Source of the DNA: Neoscytalidium dimidiatum
Taxonomy: Eukaryota > Ascomycota > Dothideomycetes > Botryosphaeriales > Botryosphaeriaceae
Reading direction: 5' to 3'
Assembly: GCA_037367355.1 (NCBI GenBank)
Contig: CM074700.1
Span: 744,001 to 808,000, forward strand
DNA: 64,000 bases
The translations under genes were made by a program, and so were the position numbers. Under the pieces are notes generated by a model. It was not told where the DNA came from. It saw only the letters and a list, made by a program, of their open reading frames with translations, and did not search any database. Below, in pieces: positions 11,401 through 21,007 of this stretch; position 1 is the first letter of the stretch; every line of letters begins with the position of its first letter.

Positions 11401-13200
11401 CAATGCGTCGAATATATACGGAGCTCCTGAATTGTTGGTGAGGGTTCGTCGTAAGGCTTGCTTAAAATATTGTGTGCAGGGCCTCTGACGCTCGATTGGC
11501 ATTTGGCTTGGCCCAAATGCCGTTTCGAAGAAAGGAAGAAGAATCTGTGCAAGTTCCAGACCCTTTGTTGCACCGAAAGTGGTCCAGTAAAAGGCTTCTG
11601 ATGGGTCATGACGGCCCCCGAATCCGGAAATGCAGGCCAGGGCACACTGGAATGCCGCCTTTGCCGACGAAATAGAATCACCGGGCTCCAAGGCTCTTCT
11701 TTTGCAATCGATCAGAATTTGGTTCTTCATCACATGTGATAACTTGGGTGCTCGCAGGAAAATCTGAACATATAATCAGATCGACAGGTGCTTATTCAAG
11801 CTCTTTGGGTAACATACCTGGAAAGACCATTCGTTTTGCTCGGAAGGTTGTAGAACTAACGCTGATGTCTCCAGTGTAGGGGATTTTTGAAATGAACCGG
11901 AAAACGCAGGAAGTAATGATACATCTGCTACTCGATCTTGAGTCTGAGTACTGAGAGCCATCTGGAACGTCTCACATAATCTGCTGATGGTCGAGAAGTA
12001 CAGGCCTTCTTCAACAATCTCTTCCGCATCCTCGCACGCAATATCGGCTAGTAGAGGTGCTGTCACGCCTAATATTTCCACAAGCGGTGTCGCAGAATGT
12101 TGGCTGGGTAAAACCGTTGTTGTTGAGTAAGAACTTTGCGTCGACGTGATGTGGCTTGATGCTGTCGTTGAAGAGCGTGTTCTCCCGCGATGGGAGGAAA
12201 CTGCCTCCTGAACTTTCCAGTTGTGGTAAAAAGGGTCGCCGTTGCGCAATGTCTCCCAGGAAAGTAAACCCAATGACCAGACGTCGCATTTGCGGAAGTC
12301 TAATGCCTTCCCTACAACTCTGCCCCCTGAAGAGATCTCCGGAGCTTTGTATGCAGCTGTTCCCCCATATCGTTCCCATCCAGACATGTCTTGGCTTCCA
12401 TGCGACACGCAAAATGAATGTCCAAAGCCAGAAATGCAAGCCTTCATCCGGAATGACCTCACTCCAAGCTCGTACGAAGAGAGACCCGTCTCTCTCCATG
12501 GAGTAACAAGAACGTTATCAAGCTTGAGATCCCCATGCACAATTCCACACTCATGTAGGACGTGTAAACCATGGGCGACATCGCAAGCAAGTATCAGCTT
12601 TTCATGGACAGATAACTGGTTCTCTTTCAGAAAGACCCTCAGTGTTCCCGCTTGGGCAAATTCAGTCACTAAAAACGGGATGGGGCCACGGGCTAGAGTG
12701 TTCCATCCGTAACCAAACATAGTCAAAATATTCTCGTGATTGGAAAGGTGGGCCATGATCTGAGATGTGAAGCGAATCAGATCTGTCCTGTGTGGGGGAG
12801 TCGCAGATCATACCTCGATATCCCTTAGCACGTGTGCGACCTGTTCCTGAAAAGCCTTGGCTTCTGCGGTAGCAGACGAGAGTTTCACATGCTTGATCGC
12901 GTATGTCTGTTTCGTGCTCCTGTGGACGCTGCGCGACACTTTGTATGATGTGCCTTCGCCAACATGTTGCACGTGTTTGAGACTCGGTCCCTCGAACCGT
13001 GTAAGATTAAGACGTTGGATCGTTTGGAGCAGGTCCTGCACAGAGTGGATTTGCTCGCAGGCGGGCTGAGAGAAGCCGCCGACGCTGGACAGGGAGGTGC
13101 GGAAATTGTTACGAGCGGAGAACTACAAGCGCGTGAGATCTTGATCGCGCTCGTGAAGAAAATGACTTACATCAAGAGACATGCCTTCGAAAAACGCCAT
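8470..13200 (-). CDS. Protein kinase-like / ankyrin repeat fusion protein
   Basis: Four exons, complement(8470-11763, 11818-12759, 12814-13122, 13171-13200); introns of 54, 54 and 48 bp, all phase 0; 1524 aa, starting MAFFEGMSLD. Kinase region about residues 58-370: glycine loop GEG at 65-67, ATP lysine YAIK (K87), catalytic loop HGDLKLDN (188-195), GGTAAYKAPE and DVWSLGLLSWET. The metal-binding motif reads ISGFG (224-226 GFG), so the usual DFG aspartate is glycine and activity is doubtful. Residues from about 440 have a Sel1-like helical stretch (AFYWTTFGATKGLELAQ). Many ankyrin repeats follow, for example GDTPLHHAIMSGLSS and WPCLHLAALYGIPESVEAL. Such kinase-ankyrin fusions are fungal, probably cytoplasmic, and recall immune or allorecognition receptors; that role is inference. 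The start rests on a 10-codon first exon. Confidence 0.8.
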
Positions 13201-14470
13201 ACAGTATCCTTGGTGAAGATGGTTCCATCGCGACTGACGAGGTTTGGACTGTAGGCTGGGGTTGGGAGGCTGGAGCTGCAGTCGCTTCTTATAGGCACGT
13301 GTGGCTTAGAGCTGCCAGAATGTGAGACCGATTGGATAAGCGATGAGTCTCAAAGTACACACCCCGCAGCTTTCGCCCCGTCGTCTTACTGTACTACGTC
13401 GTCTTACTGCATCAGCCTCGAGCCTCGTCATTAGGAGAATTTCTGTTAATGAAGCCAGGTTAAAGCCCACCGGCCCCGAAACAACTGGTGCACCTTTTCT
13501 CACGCTCTCCCACTGATAGATCCGCGAAGAATATTTGATCTGGTAAGCGTAGCGGGTCTTGCCTTGGCTTAAAATAGCGAACCAATGGCAACACTTTAAG
13601 AGTATAGAGATAGAGCTTCGTAGTTCTCTTTTTTGCCTCAGTCCGGAGCTTTCAGGGGATGAGCACAGGAGCGATCCCTTTCAAAGACGGCTAAGGTCAA
13701 TCGATGTCACTGCTGAAAGGTATATCTGGCCGGGACATAGCGAGTGCGCAAGATAGTAGAATCATCGGTGTCGGGCAGGACGATAAGAAAGAGGCGGTAT
13801 TGCTCCTCATTTGGCTGTTGCGCGTCGCTGAAGTCGACGCCAAGTGACGGCATCAATAAGACCGTAATTGGCGCATATCAGTGAGAATTGACAACTCGGG
13901 TGCTCACCCGCTTCTATATGCATGTTCCTTTGAGCGTGGGCTCCTGGCGGAGGCAGCGTGTGGGCATAAATCGAGCGCACTTTTGCGACCTTGGACACCT
14001 CGATCTCGGAATCTGGCGCACATCATACAGAGGAACCTTGCGCAAGAGAGCAGATGGATGTGTATACCACACGAGGAAATGATATGCAGGAAAATTAACG
14101 ATCGGAATGGAGATGAGTTGGGATGTGGGGAAGGCAAGAAGGTTGGGCAGGAAGGGATGTCTGTGCGCAGTTTCTCTACAGACGCGTCAACGCGCACCCA
14201 ACCCAACGCAGTTAAACGTGAGGCTCGACTATGATGTTTTCATCCCAAATATTTCTGTCCCTCTCTTCCCGCTCTCTCACACTTGAGTTATGTGAAGCTT
14301 TACGAGCTGATTGATAATGACCACTCCATTGCGGGGCCAAAAATTACACCGAATACTCACTGGCGTGGCGCCGCAACTCGTATTCGAACCATAAACCACA
14401 GATATAGATACCATCCTTCCCACGGCAACAAAAACTCTGCTCTACTCATTCCTCAGCATGGCATCGCACG
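13201..14470. other. Intergenic / divergent promoter region
   Basis: About 1.3 kb between the divergent kinase-ankyrin gene and the small secreted protein locus. No domain-bearing frame was found. A GGTTCGAATAC-like stretch near 14390 on the minus strand was examined as a tRNA B box and rejected. Confidence 0.5.
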
Positions 14471-14990
14471 ATGCATTTGATCATGCTGCTCACAGGCGTC
14501 AGCGCCGCCGTAGCTCTCGCAACTCCCGCCATCGAAACGATCCACGCAAATCTTGGCGTCAACAAGACTAAGCCGTTTAGAATCGAACGCCTGTACATGG
14601 GGATGGATAGTATATGGGACACTCCAGCCGGTGTTGACATCAGATTCGCCATATCCGACCCGCATTCGGGTGTGAACACGTTCTGCAGCGCCACTAATGT
14701 GGCTGACCATGTCGTCTACACTTGTGAGAGACAACAGACTAAATGGAATTTCAACTACGACTTCTCGAAGCTTAGCGTTGAATGGAACTGGGTGCCAGGG
14801 TACGCAAATCTTCAAGAGCGTTGAGATTGAGCGCATCATGCGAATTACTGAGTTGGTGAGCTGGACCCCGGCACGGAAGCGTCGTATCACGGTCAGATGG
14901 AACTGCGCGAATTCTGGCAGCTATGGCCAGCAGTGTTGTTTTTCTGATGACTTCGAAGTTCCTGTTCAAATTATTTCTGCGCAAGCTTAA
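14471..14990 (+). pseudogene. Small secreted protein, frame-disrupted (possibly AA1/Alt a 1-like)
   Basis: The ATG at 14471 begins a signal peptide (MHLIMLLTGVSAAVALA) and a 117-codon frame ending at a TGA at 14822-14824. Near 14800-14815 the coding potential moves to another frame. That frame continues IFKSVEIERI, LVSWTPARKRR and two neighbouring Cys (QQCC) to a TAA ending at 14990. The two halves read like one beta-rich, Cys-containing secreted protein, with FAISDPHSG and VVYTCERQ in the first half. This spacing recalls the Alt a 1 (AA1-like) fold of fungal effectors and allergens, a weak match by eye. A 1-base indel is the simplest explanation. An intron from GTGCCA to the AG just before TTGGTGAGC would also keep a frame open, at the cost of about 20 residues. 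Broken gene, assembly error and unusual splicing cannot be separated here. Confidence 0.45.
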
Positions 14991-15044
14991 TGAGACTTGT
15001 TATTGGAACTGTCGTACTTGAGATATAAGAGTATCTTGGTCTTT

Positions 15045-15398
15045 ATGTTCTCGGACGGTAAGTAACGAATCCAAACGGTCTTTCAACTTTCCCATGCATC
15101 AAAGACATCAGATAAATTCCTGCTTTCATGGGACTCACGGCCCTCGTATATTACGAAGAAGGGAAAACTCTACACACCGTCTCCGGACGGAAATCTATTG
15201 CGATTCTCGGCTGAAGGGGACACTGCTCGTAGATCCGGGGTATGGAATAGAGCAATACTGGACATGACCACTTTACCTACCGACACTGACAAATCAGTAA
15301 GTGGAAAACCTGTTATAATAGCGAGTGATTATGAGGCTTTGAAGAAAGGAGATGTGAAGAGCCTCGAGTGTACTTTCTCTGCGCCTATATTATGGTGA
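15045..15398 (+). CDS. Possible small spliced gene of unknown function
   Basis: Tentative model: exon 1 15045-15057, a 54-bp intron 15058-15111 (donor GTAAGT, acceptor ATCAG), exon 2 15112-15398; 99 aa. The second frame reads like real protein rather than chance: LLSWDSRPSYITKKGKLY, RFSAEGDTARRSGVWNRA and IIASDYEALKKGD. I recognise no family. It has no signal peptide and could be the tail of a longer gene or a relic of one. Its last 14 bases overlap the 3' end of the convergent HET gene. The 54-bp intron length equals several others in the window, which mildly supports it. Confidence 0.3.
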
Positions 15399-17475
15399 TT
15401 GTCAACTCTTTGGCGGCAGACACCCACTGTTCAGGTATGTCCCTCGTAAACCCCTCTCTTTGGTATGTGCCAGGTTCTGACTTGGACGGCTTTAGAACCA
15501 AGACTAAACAAGTCTTGTTGTGGTAACCCCCTACAAGACAATGCAGTCCATTTTCCGAGATTTGTGTGGCATCCTCATCAGATATCTCAACATCTTGAAG
15601 GAAGTCATGGACCAGCCCTTCCCTATGGAGCTGATAGTGCAGGTGCTTTCCAGCCGCGGAGTCTGTCAGAACTACCCGAGCGTCAACACGAACAAGAGGG
15701 CCAACAAGCCTGATGTGACCCTCAGGAATCGAACCGTACGGATCGCTCAGCAACGGCTTCGTACTGGTCTCCAAGATCCTAACCTCCGACACCGTGACGG
15801 GATGTACCGCATCCACGACCGCCCCTTCAACAGACGCCCACGACCAAGACGGCGGCCTCCGCGGCGCGCTCGACCGCCTCGCCGGCGTCCACAGCCCCCC
15901 CTTCCTCACCAACGAGCCCGCCGGATTCGCAAACTCCCACGCATCCGCGCGCCAGAACAGCGCCCCAGGCAGCATCGACTCCCACAGCCCGGCGAAATAG
16001 CGACCCAGCCTGGCCTCCAGCCGCCTCGCCGTCGCCGACAGCGCCGGCAGCCGATCCTGCTCGAACGTCAGCGCGCACGCCGTGTACCCGCGCACCAGCG
16101 CGTCCCACATGTACCGCCGCTGCACGGGATCGGCCGCGCCGGCCCTGCCGTCCAGCACGTCGCCGTACTCCTGCTTGAAGCCGACGTTCTGCGACGCCAT
16201 GCCGGCGGAGAAGCGCGCCGCGCCGCCGCACTCGCACGCGCACCCGTTCGCGCACTCGAGCACCAGCTCGTGCGCGCCGAAGTGCACGACGCGCGCCGAC
16301 TGCACGCGCTCCTGGTGCACCCACGCGCGCGCCAGCAGCGGCATCGCCCGCGGGTCCGCGTGCCGCCGCCGCGTGAAGCCGTCGTGCGGCGGCTGCCGCT
16401 GCGCCCACACGGCGTGTCGTCCTCGTCGTCGTGGTCCAGGTCCACCATCACCACCACCACCACCATCATCGCCGTCGCCGAGCCGGAACTCCTGCGGCGG
16501 GTGTGCCCGACGCACCGCGAACCCGACGTCGCCGCCCGCCGCGGCCGTCGCGGCCAGGGTCGCGTACGCGTTCGCGTAGATGGCGCCCATGCGCGTCGAC
16601 TCGGCCTCCCAGTCGGCGGGCGAGTCCTGCACGATGCAGAGCGAGTCGATCCAGAGGTAGCGGACGCGCAGCCGGCGCGTCCAGGCGACGGCGTCGCGGA
16701 AGGTCTGCGAGAGCGCGGCCAGCGGGATGCCGGCCTGGCGGGCAGCGAGCGTCGCGCGCGTCGTGGTGATGATCTGGTGCGCGCCCCAGCAGTGGCTGAG
16801 CGCGATGTACGTGCCCGGGCGGTTGCGCGTCTCGACGAGCTTGACGGGCGCCGCCGCCGCCGCCGCCGCCGTCGTGGTGGTGCCGGCCGGCGGCGCGCCG
16901 ACGTCGATTACGCGCGTGGGGAGCGGGACGGCGGCGTGGTTGGGCCGGCAGAGGGCGTGCTTGGTCGGGTCGTTGCAGTCGGTGAGCCATTGGGACACGA
17001 GTTTTGTGGCGGGCTCGCTGCTCGGGTCCTGGATTATGTGGTTGCGGGTGTTGAGGAGTCCGTTCATGGGGTGGGATGGATCTTCTGTGTGGGATGCGTT
17101 GGCCGTTAGCCAATCGGGCGGTACATGGACAGCAGCGCGAACTCGGTTTAGGAGATTGGTCGTAGGGATCTTGCCTTTGTCCAAGTACAGCAACATTATT
17201 ACTTGCGGGTCGTAGTAACTTCCCCCATCAGCCCAGTAGGCTGAAAGCACTACATCGCCGGTGTAGAGTTTCGATAGTGAAACATGAACGTCCTTCGGAG
17301 GTATTCCGACACTCGGGACTTCCTGGGAGGCAAGGATCTCCCACAACAGTCTGCAAAACCGGCAACCTTTAGCTTGGGACTCGGTGAGCTCCTTAAAGTT
17401 GGTAGCCACGACATCGTTGGCCGCTCCACGCGTTTCAGGCGCGGCTGCCAGACCGTGACACAGCTGGCACGCCAT
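15385..17475 (-). CDS. HET-domain (heterokaryon incompatibility) protein
   Basis: Single exon, 696 aa, starting MACQLCHGLAA. The N-terminus has a CxxC pair (C3/C6) and a second (C38/C41, GCRFCRLLW), frequent in fungal HET proteins. The HET domain is unmistakable: YIALSHCWGAHQ, then TFRDAVAWTRRLRVRYLWID, SLCIVQDSPADWEAES, RMGAIYANAYATLAATAAAG and later RAWVHQERVQSARVVHFG. HET proteins trigger cell death when incompatible strains fuse; related roles in antifungal or antibacterial self/non-self sensing are known. The C-terminus (PSWSWASVEGAV) is the usual conserved tail. A Gly/Asp run (near 16440) from a CCACCATCA-type microsatellite and an Ala run from a CCG repeat (near 16855) interrupt the domain. 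They lie at natural loop positions, so the gene looks intact. A TATA-like run lies near 17729 upstream of the start. Confidence 0.9.
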   Translation of the reverse strand: MACQLCHGLAAAPETRGAANDVVATNFKELTESQAKGCRFCRLLWEILASQEVPSVGIPPKDVHVSLSKLYTGDVVLSAYWADGGSYYDPQVIMLLYLDKGKIPTTNLLNRVRAAVHVPPDWLTANASHTEDPSHPMNGLLNTRNHIIQDPSSEPATKLVSQWLTDCNDPTKHALCRPNHAAVPLPTRVIDVGAPPAGTTTTAAAAAAAPVKLVETRNRPGTYIALSHCWGAHQIITTTRATLAARQAGIPLAALSQTFRDAVAWTRRLRVRYLWIDSLCIVQDSPADWEAESTRMGAIYANAYATLAATAAAGGDVGFAVRRAHPPQEFRLGDGDDGGGGGDGGPGPRRRGRHAVWAQRQPPHDGFTRRRHADPRAMPLLARAWVHQERVQSARVVHFGAHELVLECANGCACECGGAARFSAGMASQNVGFKQEYGDVLDGRAGAADPVQRRYMWDALVRGYTACALTFEQDRLPALSATARRLEARLGRYFAGLWESMLPGALFWRADAWEFANPAGSLVRKGGLWTPARRSSAPRRPPSWSWASVEGAVVDAVHPVTVSEVRILETSTKPLLSDPYGSIPEGHIRLVGPLVRVDARVVLTDSAAGKHLHYQLHREGLVHDFLQDVEISDEDATQISENGLHCLVGGYHNKTCLVLVLKPSKSEPGTYQREGFTRDIPEQWVSAAKELTITII
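16440..16475. repeat. CCACCATCA-type microsatellite inside the HET gene
   Basis: A run of CAC/CAT triplets on the plus strand translates on the minus strand into a Gly/Asp tract within the HET protein. It is a length-variable coding repeat. Confidence 0.75.
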
Positions 17476-20357
17476 AGCTGCTGTCGAAGGTCTCGGAGAC
17501 GATCTTCTGAATTCCAGACCGGTTGGAACTTACTGGTGTGGACTACAAAAAGGCGTCGAGAAAACGCATGATTTTGAGATCTCACGGCAGGACGAGAAAA
17601 TGGTTGGGTGGTTGAAGGCGGGGCTCCTTTGTGGCCCCCAAGCTATCCCTTTATTGGCTAGCCTACTGTTGTAACAACCACTTCCACTTCAATAGCTAAT
17701 CGTGACCCAGGAATCCCATGGTATATAGATATATAAGGAGCTATTCGGCAGATGCTCAGCTTGCTGTCCGCGGCTTCGGAGGGTGCCGAAGGTCAAGGCA
17801 TCTGATCTTCGTGATTATTTCCTCTCCCCTTGTTCAAGCCCCGTAGAAGATCCATTCACAGACACCTTCCCATCTTTGTCGGAGTTCGAGTGCTGAATTG
17901 TAAGCTACTCTTCATTTTCAGGCTGTTCGAGACCCTACATCTTTCGTTTCGGAGCAAGACAGCGGGTTCCACGGCTGTTCCTCTCGTCGGTTTTCGCCAA
18001 TCCATCTCTGAATGTTGTAGGAATCTTGCATTTCACTGGTTGATGAACCTGTGGAAGAAGGCTGGTGATTTAGTCAGTAATCAAGGGTTTTATGATACGT
18101 GCAAGGAGAAAGCTCACAGACGCATTTGTATTCCGGCGGTTAGTAGTCATTTCAGTATCTTCCGAGTATCTCACGCCGGTAGGCTGTTGATAAAGGACGG
18201 ACGTCAAGTTGGAACGAGCTTCAGCGGCAATAACCTTTGATCTGAGAGAGGCAGGCTGGCACTCTTGAGGGTGGGATGTCACGCGCTTTATGCCGCCCAG
18301 CAAAACACCCTGGAATATCTCGACGCCACTGCATGTTCGCGGGGACTGCCTGGACTCTTAGTCCGGGTGCGCCTGCATTTAATGCAAGGAGCATGACTAC
18401 CGGGCAGACAATAGCTGAAGCTGCGATCGTGGGGCTGGTAAACAAATTTCTGCCACGTAGATGAGGCTGAAAGTGAATTGTCACAATCGTCCCATTATGA
18501 GGCAGCCGCTGATATGACGTCCAATAGAAAGCTATATGTAAAAATACTCCGAGTACCCACAGGATAGAATCTTACGTCTGTACAACTGCGTCGCAGCCAC
18601 AACTTGAGCATGCGTATAGCAGCATACAAATTTCGGATGGCTTAAATAGGTTCCCCGGTAAAAGTGGGGGGTGGCTTTTGGTTCCACTGCGATTGCAGAT
18701 CAGTCTCTAAAGAGCAATCCATTGATTGACCTGGCTGCAGTGTTCCTGCGAGACAGGCACATTCTCCCCGATTGGACACGAAGTATGTGCTGATTCTGTG
18801 GCATGATGTAATCTTTCAGCCCGTCGTCGGCCTTGTAGCCTTCAAATTTTCGGCAGAGTGGCCTTTCCTGGCTTAGGATGGCTTCCATCAATCTGACTGG
18901 CCGTTGAACCGATATCGCCTCCTTAGGCGTCTTGATTTTGATCACGCTACGCATATGTTGTCCTACAATTGGTATGCGCTCAACCCTGGTAAATCCTGTT
19001 GCCCCGCCTTCCCCGCCGGACCCGATGGCTTCAACCGCTAACGTTTTTATTCCGAACAGCACGGATCTCCAATCTGTAGCATACACGAGAAATGTGGAAG
19101 AGCACAGCATATGCGATTTTGAATGGCTGCTGCCGCAAAATCTAGGTATTTGTTGCCTGTGAATGTGAGTCAGCTGGTCAACCTTCCGAAGAGCCTCAGT
19201 CTCGCGGGTATTCTTTCGGAGAACACGAAACCTGTGTCCTTTCGAATCTGCTTCGCAAGATTCCCTCACCACATCTCACCAGAAATACTGATATCTTATC
19301 TTCCTCAATGCGGTGCGCACAATTCTGTCTTCATTGAATTCTTCAGCCGGTTGGCCGGGGTTGAAGTCTCCAAGCCTCCGTTATTCGTAGCTACAGCAAC
19401 TGACAAGCGGTTTAGATGTGCAAATCTGAGCGAGTGTGCTTTCTGAGTGCATTTCTGCTGCTTTCAATCTTGTACAGTACAATAGAATGGCTGGAGCGTG
19501 GCATTTGCGGAATGCGGGGAAGCACTACCTCTTCGAAGCGGCGCCGTTGACAGCATAGATGGCCAAGGCTGATTCGGACATCGCTGACGTTCACTTGGTG
19601 CAACACTGATGCCTTACGCTCAGCCCTATGGGTCTCTGGATTCAGTAGCCAGCCGCTCTCTGCTCTATCTCCGGATGAAGAGCTAATCCAACTGTCTGCG
19701 TCTCTACGAGAACTTCCGTATGCCAGCCACGATCCACGATTTTGTCCGGAATCTGCATCAAAATACTTCGTGCTTCCAGCCGAACACTTGGTGGATAAAA
19801 GAAAAAGGAAAACATTTGCTGACCACCACGCGTAAAAGAAGGTATAGAAGACTTGTCCGGTTCCACGTCCACATAGCGCGCGGAGTAGCGGCACCGCTGG
19901 TCTGAACAGTGTTTCACCTTGTGGCGGCATCCAATTGGAACGGCGCTACCCTGCAACCCGTTAAGTCTTGGCTGTATCATCTTCGACATTGATTTAACTA
20001 AAGGTGGAGTGAACCAACGTCATGTAGCCTGTCGTTGATCCTAAAATGCTGTTCCATGATATATGGCACGAGGGTGAACGCTCGGTTGGTTGATAGACGG
20101 CGCATAAGCTGAAAACTTTTTTTTTTTTTTTGGCTCCATCTTCACCTTATAATCAATTTGTTGGCACCTGCAAGATGAGTAGAGCAATGTGTTTAATTCC
20201 TAGCATCACATTTCCATCGCGTAAACATTGCATCCATATTCAATAGTCCATCATATCAGAATCCATATAACCGGAACCTCAGAACGCCAAGGGGGTATCT
20301 CCTCGAGGCGGGCCAGCGCGCACAGCCAATGCCAGCTTGGTCGTTCACTTGCTTAGC
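17476..20357. other. Large gene-poor gap
   Basis: About 2.9 kb between the start of the HET gene and the 3' end of the small secreted protein gene. The longest open frame (18700-19272, minus, about 190 codons) has no recognisable domain, signal peptide or splice context and is not called. A TATA-like tatatagatatataag lies near 17732 upstream of the HET gene. A 15-T run is at 20117-20131. I found no repeat borders, so any decayed mobile element is past recognition by eye. Confidence 0.45.
20117..20131. repeat. Poly(T) tract
   Basis: Fifteen consecutive T on the plus strand in the gene-poor gap. It has no flanking duplication I could recognise, so it is not called a retroposon tail. Confidence 0.9.
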
Positions 20358-21007
20358 TTAGCCAAGCAGGACCTGTTTGGCAGTTAATACTTTGCTTTCA
20401 GAACATAAGATCCGCGAAGAACTTACAATCTGCTGGTTGAGCTGGTTCTGCTGAGCGCCGCCGGAGAAGGCATCGAGCAGTTGGTTGAGAATGGGAAGAT
20501 CGTTGTCGGAGTCACCGGTCAGAGACTGAATGAGAACGACTTCCTGGTTTTGAGAGTCGGCGACGATCTGCAGGCCGTTGATGGCGTCGTTGTTGATGCC
20601 GATGAGCTCGGCAAGACGCTGGTTGCTCTGCCTGACCTGGACTCCGGAATCGACAATGATGACGAGGTTGTTGAAACTGCACACAAACGTGACAGGTTAG
20701 TCTATTGTCAGTAGATTACAGACTTGGGGTTTGCTCACAGCTCGTTGAAGACGTCGCGGTTGCTACGGTCGTTGGAGCTCATGAAGTTGATCAGGGCAAG
20801 GACCACCTGCTGCTCGTTCTGCTGAATGATGACATTGCTGTTGATGCCATTGAAAAGGGCAATGATCAAGTTATCGGAGACGCCATTGACCTGGCCGTTG
20901 ATGTTGGCGATGTCGTCCAAGGAGACATTGCGCTTCACAGCGGCGGAGGGGAAGGAAGAGGCGGCAGCAAGGGCTGCGAAAGCGGTGACAATGAGTGACT
21001 TGTACAT
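20358..21007 (-). CDS. Small secreted protein with putative Kex2 pro-site
   Basis: Three exons, complement(20358-20372, 20427-20676, 20739-21007); introns of 54 and 62 bp; 177 aa. The exon lengths sum exactly to whole codons. Residues 1-17 are a signal peptide (MYKSLIVTAFAALAAAS). A dibasic KR follows shortly after (FPSAAVKR/NVSLDD), a likely Kex2 processing point. The mature chain is rich in Asn, Gln, Ile and Leu, has no Cys before the end, and repeats a helical pattern (NQQ, NDLPILNQLLDAFS), suggesting an amphipathic helical protein. The last exon is only four codons plus stop (VLLG). I recognise no family. Secretion is predicted; the role, for example at the cell wall or as an effector, is unknown. 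Confidence 0.75.

Noticed and set aside
14380..14400. Possible tRNA B box (GGTTCGAATAC on the minus strand)
   Set aside because: The flanking five-base arms are not complementary and no acceptor stem or anticodon arm could be built.
15520..17109. 529-codon plus-strand frame
   Set aside because: Antisense to the HET gene and dominated by Arg/Pro from high GC; the HET motifs on the other strand are decisive.
18700..19272. 190-codon minus-strand frame in the gene-poor gap
   Set aside because: Basic, compositionally odd translation with no domain, signal peptide or intron context; probably chance.
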